Of a DNA stretch of 64,000 nucleotides, positions 50,349 through 57,088 are shown piece by piece. A program made the translations under genes and the position numbers. Position 1 is the first letter of the stretch, and each line of letters starts with the position of its first letter. Below the pieces are notes generated by a model. The model made no database searches and was not told the origin of the DNA. It saw nothing but the letters and a program-made list of their open reading frames with translations. Origin of the DNA: Sporosarcina sp. NCCP-2716 (lineage in GTDB: Bacteria; Bacillota; Bacilli; Bacillales_A; Planococcaceae); contig NZ_BRCF01000007.1 in NCBI RefSeq assembly GCF_023707985.1, positions 62,001 to 126,000 of the forward strand, read 5' to 3'.

Positions 50349-50894
50349 TCATCGAGGAATACCCACTTCTTTAATCGGATAAATTCGAAGTTTTACGACG
50401 CCGAAAATCGAGTCAGCTTCAACAAAACCGTAGGCTCTGCTGTCGTTGCTTTTCAATCGGTTGTCGCCTAGAACAAACAGGGTTCCCTCGGGTACGGTTG
50501 TCTCTCCTGTCAGTTCTTGCAGCGTAAAATCACCTGTTATTTTACTCACTCCAAGGTCATTTATCCTGTTTACATAAGGTTCCTCTTGAAATTCCCCATT
50601 TACATACAGCTTGTCGTCTTTCATTTCAATCCGGTCGCCTGGCAGGCCGATGACCCGTTTAACGTACTGTTTTCCCGGTGCATCCGGTGCCCCGAATACA
50701 ATCATGTCAAACCGCTCCGCCGAACTGGTTTTGCTCACGATGACCCGTTGATTGTTGTCGAACGTCGGCTCCATGGAAACTCCATGCACCGTAACCGGGC
50801 TAAATAGAAACTGCCGGCAAATGACGACCAAGATAACTGCTAGTGCCATCGGTTTCACCCAAGACATGATTTCTTTTTTCGTACTATTCTGCAA
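50349..50894 (-). CDS. sip: Signal peptidase I
   Basis: TTG at 50894 with AGGAGG seven bases upstream is the likely start. The ATG at 50936 lacks a site. The product is about 181 residues, with one N-terminal membrane helix (about 14-30). The catalytic serine is in VHGVSMEPTF and the catalytic lysine in QYVKRVIGLPGD, and the final GDNRLKSNDSRAYGFV box is present. It cleaves signal peptides on the outer face of the membrane, like SipS/SipT. Many Bacillales have several such genes. No secreted substrate is encoded next to it. Confidence 0.94.
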   Translation of the reverse strand: MQNSTKKEIMSWVKPMALAVILVVICRQFLFSPVTVHGVSMEPTFDNNQRVIVSKTSSAERFDMIVFGAPDAPGKQYVKRVIGLPGDRIEMKDDKLYVNGEFQEEPYVNRINDLGVSKITGDFTLQELTGETTVPEGTLFVLGDNRLKSNDSRAYGFVEADSIFGVVKLRIYPIKEVGIPR

Positions 50895-51249
50895 TACAAC
50901 TCCTCCTGATTCCTGATGTGATAAGTAAGTCTTCACTGCAGCGGTTCCCCTTGCGATACTTTGGTGAGCACCCAGTTAGTTGTCTTGCTTCCCTATGAGA
51001 CGTTAGTAGCTCAATAAGGTTCTGAATTCCCGTAAATTTGTCATTAATTCATTACCTGAAGAATGAAGCGAGGGCGAAACTCATCTCTAGAAGTATTTTT
51101 GACTTTCAAAGATGGTAAGCTTCTTATCTTAACAACCATTCAAAGAACAGTACCTTGCAATAAACACTACCGAATGGTATAGTTCTCGGTAAGGCGTTTC
51201 TTGTGCATCAGTACTATACTATGAACAGTAGTGAAAGGAGGACATGCAA
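50895..51249. other. Intergenic region without a recognised gene
   Basis: It holds the divergent promoters of the signal peptidase and PadR genes. ACTATACTATGAACAGTAGT near 51221-51240, just before the PadR ribosome binding site, is a weak inverted repeat that could be a PadR site. Confidence 0.4.
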
Positions 51250-51573
51250 TTGAACGTCCAGTTTAAAAAAGGAGTGCTTAACCTCTGTGTCCTGGTTCTT
51301 CTCGACAAGCAGGACCACTACGGCTACGAACTGGTGCAGAAGATCTCAGACCAGATCGCCATCTCGGAAGGATCCGTCTATCCCCTCCTGCGCCGGCTGA
51401 CCAAAGAAGGTTACTTCACGACATACGTCAAGGAATCGACAGAAGGACCACCGCGAAAGTATTACAGCCTGACAGACACCGGCCGGGCTTATCTTCACGA
51501 ACAGCTGGAGGAATGGCAGCACTTTTCACAAGGCGTCAACACACTTATTAAGGAGGGGCTCACTAATGACTGA
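51250..51573 (+). CDS. PadR-family transcriptional regulator
   Basis: The 107-residue winged-helix protein shows FKKGVLNLCVLVLLDKQDHYGYELVQKI, ISEGSVYPLLRRLTKEGYF and GPPRKYYSLTDTGRAYL, all typical of short PadR proteins. I take the TTG at 51250, eight bases after AAAGGAGG. An ATG two codons earlier (51244) is too close to it. PadR proteins next to DUF1700-type genes control envelope-stress operons. It overlaps the next gene by 8 bp, so the two work as a pair and the regulator probably controls its own operon. Confidence 0.9.
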   Translation: MNVQFKKGVLNLCVLVLLDKQDHYGYELVQKISDQIAISEGSVYPLLRRLTKEGYFTTYVKESTEGPPRKYYSLTDTGRAYLHEQLEEWQHFSQGVNTLIKEGLTND

Positions 51574-52591
51574 AAATAGATACATTGCCGAACTGGAACG
51601 GCTGCTGGACCGGCTCCCGGCGGATGAACAGCGGGACATCGTGCAGGATATCCGCGAATACTTTGCTGACGGGCACCTGGATGGAAAGTCGGATGAGGAA
51701 ATCACGGCATCTCTCGGATCACCGCTCTCCATCGCTCAGGAACTTCTAGCCGGCTACCCGGAGCCAAGCCAGACTGTTCATCCTGACACGGCCGAATCCA
51801 TCCGAATCGAAAACAGCGACTATCAAGACATCGCGATGGATGTGCATCACGGTTCCCTTCTCGTCTCCCCTTCCGACAATCACGTCACGACCGTGGAACT
51901 GCTGAATGGGAACGACAAGGTCAAGCTTACGGCCGAGGTGATCGGCAGCACACTCCAAGTGAAACTGACCAGCCTCCGTCCCCGCTTCCTGATGTTCGGA
52001 TTCATCGGCAAAGACGTGCTGGTCAAGGTCTCCCTCCCGAAAAAGTTATACGGGACGATTGGGCTCAAGACGGATAACGGGCGGATCGCCGCTGAGAAGA
52101 TCCTCTGCCAATCCCTGCGCCTGAAATCCAATAACGGACGTATCCTCTTACGGGAAGCGGCTGCACGCCAGCTGGTTGTCACGACAGATAACGGGCGGAT
52201 CGGGATCGCCAACACACAAGCCGACCGGGTCCATGCGAAGACGGATAACGGACGGATCGAGATGAATCACGTCGACTCAGAGACCCTCTCTGTCGAAACA
52301 GACAACGGGCGGATCGAGCTGCACCACGTCGACGGCCACATCACCGGTGAAACCGACAATGGACGCATCGAGCTGATGACAGACATTCTGGACCGCAACA
52401 TCGACCTGAAAACCGACAATGGCAGCATCCTCATCCAGGCGGACGACGAGCCGCACAATGTCACGATCCAAGCGAAAACCGACCACGGCCGGATCGATAT
52501 ATTTGGCGAAAAAAATTCCCGCACCATATTCGGCCCGGGAGAAAACTCTATCAAATTGAAATCAGCGAACGGAAGAATCACCGTGCGCTGA
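51566..52591 (+). CDS. HAAS/DUF1700 plus DUF4097 repeat protein
   Basis: This 341-residue protein has an N-terminal helical HAAS-type domain (RYIAELERLLDRLPADEQRDIVQDIREYF, then GKSDEEITASLGSP). A C-terminal DUF4097 beta-solenoid follows, with at least seven turns carrying TDNGRI or close variants (SNNGRI, TDNGSI, TDHGRI, SANGRI). There is no signal peptide or membrane helix, so it is probably cytoplasmic or peripheral. Such proteins pair with PadR regulators and LiaG-like envelope-stress genes. Its start lies inside the PadR gene. The repeats encode a regular, possibly adhesive or scaffold-like surface. Confidence 0.85.
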   Translation: MTENRYIAELERLLDRLPADEQRDIVQDIREYFADGHLDGKSDEEITASLGSPLSIAQELLAGYPEPSQTVHPDTAESIRIENSDYQDIAMDVHHGSLLVSPSDNHVTTVELLNGNDKVKLTAEVIGSTLQVKLTSLRPRFLMFGFIGKDVLVKVSLPKKLYGTIGLKTDNGRIAAEKILCQSLRLKSNNGRILLREAAARQLVVTTDNGRIGIANTQADRVHAKTDNGRIEMNHVDSETLSVETDNGRIELHHVDGHITGETDNGRIELMTDILDRNIDLKTDNGSILIQADDEPHNVTIQAKTDHGRIDIFGEKNSRTIFGPGENSIKLKSANGRITVR

Positions 52592-52611
52592 TAAGAAAAA
52601 CGGGGAAAAAC

Positions 52612-52680
52612 GGTACCTGTGCGTCACACAATTTGAACACAATTCTGAATCGCGTCTAATTTGTGTATCACACAGGCACC
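52612..52680 (+). repeat. 69-bp palindromic element, copy 11
   Basis: Left end GGTACCTGTGCGTCACACAA, right end TTGTGTATCACACAGGCACC, with an extra CAGGCACCGG end copy at about 52689-52698. It lies between convergent genes. Confidence 0.92.
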
Positions 52681-52698
52681 GGTTAGTCCAGGCACCGG

Positions 52699-53226
52699 TC
52701 AGTCGGCGTCCGCTTTCGTCCTTTCAATGGTTCCAAAAGGATGATGGGGCGGCGCGTAGATGGAATAGAGTCTCATAGGTCCCGACCCGATATTGGTGAC
52801 GTTATGCCAAGTGCCTGCTGGAATGAGTATCGCGGAACCGGGGCCTGCTTCCTGCTGATACGACAGCTGTCCGGCACTATTCCCCATCTGCACAAGCCCA
52901 CGCCCCTCTTCGATCCTCAGGAACTGATCCGTGTCGGGATGGATCTCCAAGCCGACATCGTCACCAGGAGGGATACTCATCAAGGTCACTTGCAAGTGAT
53001 CTCCTGTCCAAACTGCCGTCCGGTACGTCGCATTGTTCCGCGCCGCTTCATGAATATTGAAAACGTACGGCTGCTTCCCGTCGTCATGCGAGGAACTTGC
53101 TACAGGTGAAACGCATACTCCCATTTCCGGCTGCGGCTGCGGTAGTCTTTCCATATCCCGCTCTGCGGATGGCCGTGCGGCATGCAGACAGACGGGACAG
53201 AAAAACGTATATGGAATGACGAACAC
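52699..53226 (-). CDS. Cupin-domain protein, paralogue 2
   Basis: The GTG at 53226 (AAGGG upstream) gives 175 residues. An ATG at about 53154 gives a shorter form without a good site. The first 40 residues are Pro- and Cys-containing (MFVIPYTFFCPVCLHAA) and resemble the variable heads of this family in bacilli. The cupin core repeats the motifs of paralogue 1: GLEIHPDTDQFLRIEEGRG, PAGTWHNVTNIGSGPMRLYSIYA. Metal-binding histidines are conserved in both. The function is unknown. The gene lies between element copy 11 and a remnant at 53364-53376. Confidence 0.8.
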   Translation of the reverse strand: MFVIPYTFFCPVCLHAARPSAERDMERLPQPQPEMGVCVSPVASSSHDDGKQPYVFNIHEAARNNATYRTAVWTGDHLQVTLMSIPPGDDVGLEIHPDTDQFLRIEEGRGLVQMGNSAGQLSYQQEAGPGSAILIPAGTWHNVTNIGSGPMRLYSIYAPPHHPFGTIERTKADAD

Positions 53227-53363
53227 TCATCTCAACCCTTCTATACTGTATTTACACGATTTACACTGTACTGTATGCAACTCCATGCAGAAAGGCGCTT
53301 TTCATTCGTCATCCCTGCAAGTTTTCAGGCGAGATGAAACCTAGGAGAGTGTCCAATCCCAAC

Positions 53364-53376
53364 AGCGCACAGGCAC
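53364..53376 (+). repeat. Remnant right end of a palindromic element
   Basis: GCGCACAGGCACC, identical to the right terminus of the family, without a left arm. Confidence 0.45.
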
Positions 53377-53387
53377 CCGCCATTCTC

Positions 53388-54104
53388 TTACACAGTCAGA
53401 TCCGCTTGAAAAAACTCTGCCAGCTGCTGTTCCCGTTTATCGAGCATGATCTGTTCCGGACCGATGCCCTGTTCCCGCAAGAGCTCGATGTTCTGCGTAA
53501 GGAACTCATCACTGCCGACAACATAGAAAAGACCGTCTTTGTCGGCTGCGAGATCTTCCACTTCTCCATAATAGTCAGAGCGGTTATCGACGAACCGGGC
53601 CGTGAACTTCTTCTTCGGCACAGACTCGAACACAGTGGGGAATAAAAATTCTTTCGACGAATCGACATTCAGCGAATGGATGTGATTCACACCATCCGCC
53701 TGTTCCAAATAATCCAATACAAGCGGCCGGAATGTTGCCAAACCAACCCCGGACGACAGTAAGTAGACGTTCTTCCCTTCCCTCTTCAACGGTACATTGG
53801 AGTGTGTTTTGAAGATCGCAACTTCCTCGCCGACTACCATACCCCGCAAGATGGCTTTGAACTCGGAACATTGCTCCCTGATCCGCGTCGTGATACCGAT
53901 TGCCCCCTCATGCGGCAGCGTCGAAATGGACATATGACGGATCAGGCTTCGGTTCGGTTTTTCCCCGGCATTGAACCCTTCCAGCGCAAAATGAGTATGG
54001 GAGCCTTCTTCCCAAACAAAGCCGTCCGGACAGTCGAGCAGATACGTTCGGACCTCCGGCGTTTCTTCGATAATCTTATTGATCTTCGTCCAATAGATTT
54101 GCAT
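53388..54104 (-). CDS. FNR-like flavin oxidoreductase
   Basis: The 238-residue protein has the fold of ferredoxin reductases. It has an N-terminal FAD-binding barrel with RHMSISTLP in the place of the RxYS flavin motif and GSHTHFALEGFNAG ahead of it. A C-terminal nucleotide-binding half follows, with YLLSSGVGLATFRPLVL and FYVVGSDEFLTQNIELL. No iron-sulfur domain is fused. A perfect Fur-type palindrome lies 52 bases upstream, so it is probably iron-repressed and may reduce ferric siderophore, flavin or a heme-degrading partner. The start ATG follows GGAAGGGGAATCG. Confidence 0.82.
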   Translation of the reverse strand: MQIYWTKINKIIEETPEVRTYLLDCPDGFVWEEGSHTHFALEGFNAGEKPNRSLIRHMSISTLPHEGAIGITTRIREQCSEFKAILRGMVVGEEVAIFKTHSNVPLKREGKNVYLLSSGVGLATFRPLVLDYLEQADGVNHIHSLNVDSSKEFLFPTVFESVPKKKFTARFVDNRSDYYGEVEDLAADKDGLFYVVGSDEFLTQNIELLREQGIGPEQIMLDKREQQLAEFFQADLTV

Positions 54105-54155
54105 GATCGATTCCCCTTCCCACCGATTTCCCTATCAATCCTACTATACCTTAAC

Positions 54156-54170
54156 TGATAACCGTTATCA
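54156..54170 (-). promoter_or_regulatory. Fur box upstream of the FNR-like gene
   Basis: TGATAACCGTTATCA on the + strand (TGATAACGGTTATCA on the minus strand) is a perfect 7-1-7 palindrome with only one change per arm from the Fur consensus. Confidence 0.75.
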
Positions 54171-54186
54171 ATTAAACATAAAAAGA

Positions 54187-54255
54187 GGTACCTGTGCGTC
54201 ACACAATTCAGACACGATTCAGAATTGTTCCCAAGTTGTGTGACACACAGGTACC
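54187..54255 (+). repeat. 69-bp palindromic element, copy 12
   Basis: Left end GGTACCTGTGCGTCACACAA, right end TTGTGTGACACACAGGTACC. An extra CAGGCACC end copy lies at 54263-54270, just before the stop of the RidA gene. Confidence 0.92.
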
Positions 54256-54277
54256 GGATTTTCAGGCACCCACATTA

Positions 54278-55549
54278 TTATGCTTTCGGAGGAGTACCTT
54301 CCGCATTGCCGACGACTGCGTCGATTTGGATCAACGCATTATTCGGTAAAGCGGATACACCGACTGTCCGTCGTGCTGGTGTGCCGTTCGGGAAGAATGC
54401 TTTGTAAGCTTCATCCACAGCGTCCATTTCCGACAAGTCTTTCACGAAGATGTTCACTTTTACGACGTCTTCCAATACATGATCAATGCTCTCTACGATA
54501 GCTTTAATATTGTTCAAGCACTGTTCCGTCTGCTCTTTGACGCCGCCCGCTGCCATCTTCCCGGTTTTCGGGTCGATCGGCAATTGAGCGGACAGGTGGT
54601 TGTAATGGGAGAAGGCAACGGTCTGTGTCGACAGGGAATCCTTCGGCGCCTTGTCCGTATTGTTCGCCCATATCACGATACCATGACGGTCTTCGATCTC
54701 CTGCGGCGGCGTGCCGTCTCCGTGAGATACTACTGCTTCGACCTGCACCCGAGCGCCCATCGGCAGTTCGGCCGCTTCAACAGTTGTCCGTGCCGGCACG
54801 TACGCAACGGCCCGGGCGATCGCTGAGTCCGGGAAGAATCTTGAGTAGACTTCGTTGACCGCTTCCAGATCGGACAAGTCTGTCAGGAATACCGTCATCC
54901 GGACAATATCGTCAAACGGAACGTCGATGCTTTCCAAAATTGCCTTCACGTTTTTCAGACATTGTGCTGTCTGCTCTTGCACCCCGCCAACTACCAATCT
55001 GCCGGTTTTCGGGTCAATCGGCAATTGAGCGGACAGGTTATTGTAATGAGAGAAAGAAACCGTCTGTGCAGAAAGCGGACTCACCGGCGCATTGCTTGTA
55101 TTATTGACCAGCTTGATAAGATCGCCGGCTTGTGGTGCGTTTGGAATCGTTCCTTCACCATGTGAGACAAGTGCTTCGATTTGTACGGACGCATCCTTCG
55201 GCAAAGCCGAAACAGCTACTATTGTACGTGAAGGCACATACATCGGGAAGTACGTTTTGTACACTTCATCCACAGTGTCCACGTCTTGGATATCTGTAAC
55301 GAAAACAGTGATCCGCACAATGTCGCTCATGACGTGATCGAGGTTTTCCACGATCGCTTTGATATTTTCGAAACACTGTACCGCCTGCTCGCGAACTCCG
55401 CCTGATACCAATTCACCCGTTTTCGGATTGATCGGCAATTGAGCGGACAAGTTGTTGTAATGGGAAAAAGCTGCAGATTGTGAATAAAGACCGTTGCCGC
55501 TTGGTGCGTTTTCCGTGTTGCTTGCTGAAACTGCATTATAATTGCTCAT
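54278..55549 (-). CDS. Triple-domain RidA/YjgF family protein
   Basis: ATG at 55549 follows AAAAGGGGATTTTTTT. The 423-residue protein is three RidA domains in tandem, each opening with (Q)FSHYNxLSAQLPIxPKTG and ending in a PxR...ALP...QIEALV-type segment. The substrate-binding arginine is present in all three (VPSRTIV, VPARTTV, TPARRTV). The acidic residue near the end is Glu, Glu and Asp. RidA proteins hydrolyse reactive enamine/imine intermediates such as 2-aminoacrylate. Normal RidA is a homotrimer of 125-residue chains, so this protein looks like a covalent pseudo-trimer. It is not in an evident operon. Confidence 0.9.
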   Translation of the reverse strand: MSNYNAVSASNTENAPSGNGLYSQSAAFSHYNNLSAQLPINPKTGELVSGGVREQAVQCFENIKAIVENLDHVMSDIVRITVFVTDIQDVDTVDEVYKTYFPMYVPSRTIVAVSALPKDASVQIEALVSHGEGTIPNAPQAGDLIKLVNNTSNAPVSPLSAQTVSFSHYNNLSAQLPIDPKTGRLVVGGVQEQTAQCLKNVKAILESIDVPFDDIVRMTVFLTDLSDLEAVNEVYSRFFPDSAIARAVAYVPARTTVEAAELPMGARVQVEAVVSHGDGTPPQEIEDRHGIVIWANNTDKAPKDSLSTQTVAFSHYNHLSAQLPIDPKTGKMAAGGVKEQTEQCLNNIKAIVESIDHVLEDVVKVNIFVKDLSEMDAVDEAYKAFFPNGTPARRTVGVSALPNNALIQIDAVVGNAEGTPPKA

Positions 55550-55749
55550 AAAAAAATCCCCTTTTAAATGATGTAATAGAGTCGCCGTGTATGCGACATT
55601 CCGTGAAGTGAAAATATTCACAACAATGCAATACCGGCTTTGCTAACTAATCTTATCATGGATATTCCGGCAAACTGCCCCGTTTACGAAATTGCAAGGC
55701 GGATCTCGCCATTTTTAACGGGAATGGCGGATGCCAGCAGATAAAAAAA

Positions 55750-55812
55750 GTGCCTGTGCAGCAAACAATCGTGAATGTTTAAACATTCACGATTGTTTTG
55801 CGCACAGGCACC
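55750..55812 (+). repeat. Variant palindromic element with a different core
   Basis: It has the same termini as the 69-bp family (GTGCCTGTGC and GCGCACAGGCACC), but the core is a perfect 34-bp palindrome at 55764-55797 built on AACAATCGTGAATGTTT. Its right end is 3 bases from the namZ stop codon. Confidence 0.85.
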
Positions 55813-55814
55813 GA

Positions 55815-57074
55815 TCAATACAACAAGTACTGCTTCCGCACTTTCTTGAACTGTTTCAAGTCTTTCTCCCAGCGTTCCTGCATTTCTTCCACGGTCATAC
55901 CGTTGTTGATGCCTTCACGGATCCAGCCGTTGCCGATCAGGTTATCGAAGAACGAGGTGAGCTGGACTTGTTCCGGATACAGGTCTTTCAATGTCTTCAC
56001 AATGTACAGTCCCGTGACGACCGGATCATATTTGTCGCGATCCGTCACATGGATCTGGATGCCGTGGGACAGCTTGCCGCTATGCTTCGAGAACATCGTC
56101 GTGAACGACGCTGCACGGAATGTTACACCCGGCAGGTCCAGTTGGTTGAGCTGATTCACGAGCTGCGGACTGCTGACGAACGGTGCACCGATCAGCTCGA
56201 ACGGCTTCGTCGTACCGCGCCCTTCGGATACGTTCGTACCTTCGATCAGAGCTGCTCCTGGATAGGAGAGTGTTGTATCCAGCGTCGGCATATTCGGAGA
56301 CGGCATGACAAATGGCAGGCCGGTTTCATCGAAGTAGGCTTTCCGCTTCCAGCCTTTCATCTTGACTACGGTGAGATCTGCTCCAATGCCGAACTCCTTG
56401 TTAAACAGCTTTGCCAGTTCCCCGACCGTCATACCATGCCGTAACGGAATTGCGTACTGGCCGACGAACGAGGCGAATTCAGGATCGAGGACCGGCCCTT
56501 CGACCTTGTCACCGCCAAGTGGGTTCGGACGGTCGAGGACGATGAATGGAATCCCTTTTTCCTTTGCTGCTTCCATCGACAGCGCCATCGTGTAGATATA
56601 CGTATAGAATCTTGTGCCGACGTCCTGGATATCGAAGACGAGTGCATCGATGCCCTCAAGCATCTCAGGTGTCGGTTTCCGCGTCTTGCCGTACAGGCTG
56701 TAGACCGGCAGACCGGTCACCTCATCGATATAGTACTCGACGTACTGACCCGCCTGTGCGTCCCCTCGGACACCATGCTCCGGCCCGTAGAGTGCCTTCA
56801 GTTCGATATCCGGGTCGTTATTCAGCAAGTCGACGACACTGTTCAGCTGGCTGTCAACCCCAGTCGGATTCGTGATCAAACCGACCCGCTTGCCCTTCAG
56901 CAGTTTCTTCTCTTTGTTCAGCAGCATTTCTGCCCCGACGGTGACCGACGGATTTCCTTTGCCGTTCCCTTTGTTCTTCTGACTGCCGTTGTTATAGTGA
57001 TTATCGGCAAGTGCCGCCGTGCAGGTCGTCATAATCAGCAGTGCTGTCACGACGACCATCATCCACTTTTTCAT
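55815..57074 (-). CDS. namZ: Exo-beta-N-acetylmuramidase NamZ (DUF1343)
   Basis: The 419-residue secreted protein has a signal peptide of about 23 residues (MKKWMMVVVTALLIMTTCTAALA) and a short Asn/Lys/Gly-rich linker. The DUF1343 domain shows ALYGPEHGVRGDAQAG, DIQDVGTRFYTYI, LDRPNPLGG and EGTNVSEGRGTTKPFE. The last, with its Glu residues, forms the catalytic region of the NamZ (YbbC) exo-muramidase, which removes terminal MurNAc from peptidoglycan fragments. It is the last gene of the amlB-like/nagZ/namZ operon for peptidoglycan recycling, 14 bases after nagZ. Confidence 0.93.
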   Translation of the reverse strand: MKKWMMVVVTALLIMTTCTAALADNHYNNGSQKNKGNGKGNPSVTVGAEMLLNKEKKLLKGKRVGLITNPTGVDSQLNSVVDLLNNDPDIELKALYGPEHGVRGDAQAGQYVEYYIDEVTGLPVYSLYGKTRKPTPEMLEGIDALVFDIQDVGTRFYTYIYTMALSMEAAKEKGIPFIVLDRPNPLGGDKVEGPVLDPEFASFVGQYAIPLRHGMTVGELAKLFNKEFGIGADLTVVKMKGWKRKAYFDETGLPFVMPSPNMPTLDTTLSYPGAALIEGTNVSEGRGTTKPFELIGAPFVSSPQLVNQLNQLDLPGVTFRAASFTTMFSKHSGKLSHGIQIHVTDRDKYDPVVTGLYIVKTLKDLYPEQVQLTSFFDNLIGNGWIREGINNGMTVEEMQERWEKDLKQFKKVRKQYLLY

Positions 57075-57088
57075 CGCGATCCCTCCTT

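Noticed and set aside
14175..54255. The 69-bp palindromes as ordinary transcription terminators
   Set aside because: They lack T tracts, and several sit between divergent genes or beside separate good terminators.
14175..54255. CRISPR array
   Set aside because: The repeats are thousands of bases apart, palindromic over their full length, and no cas genes are present.
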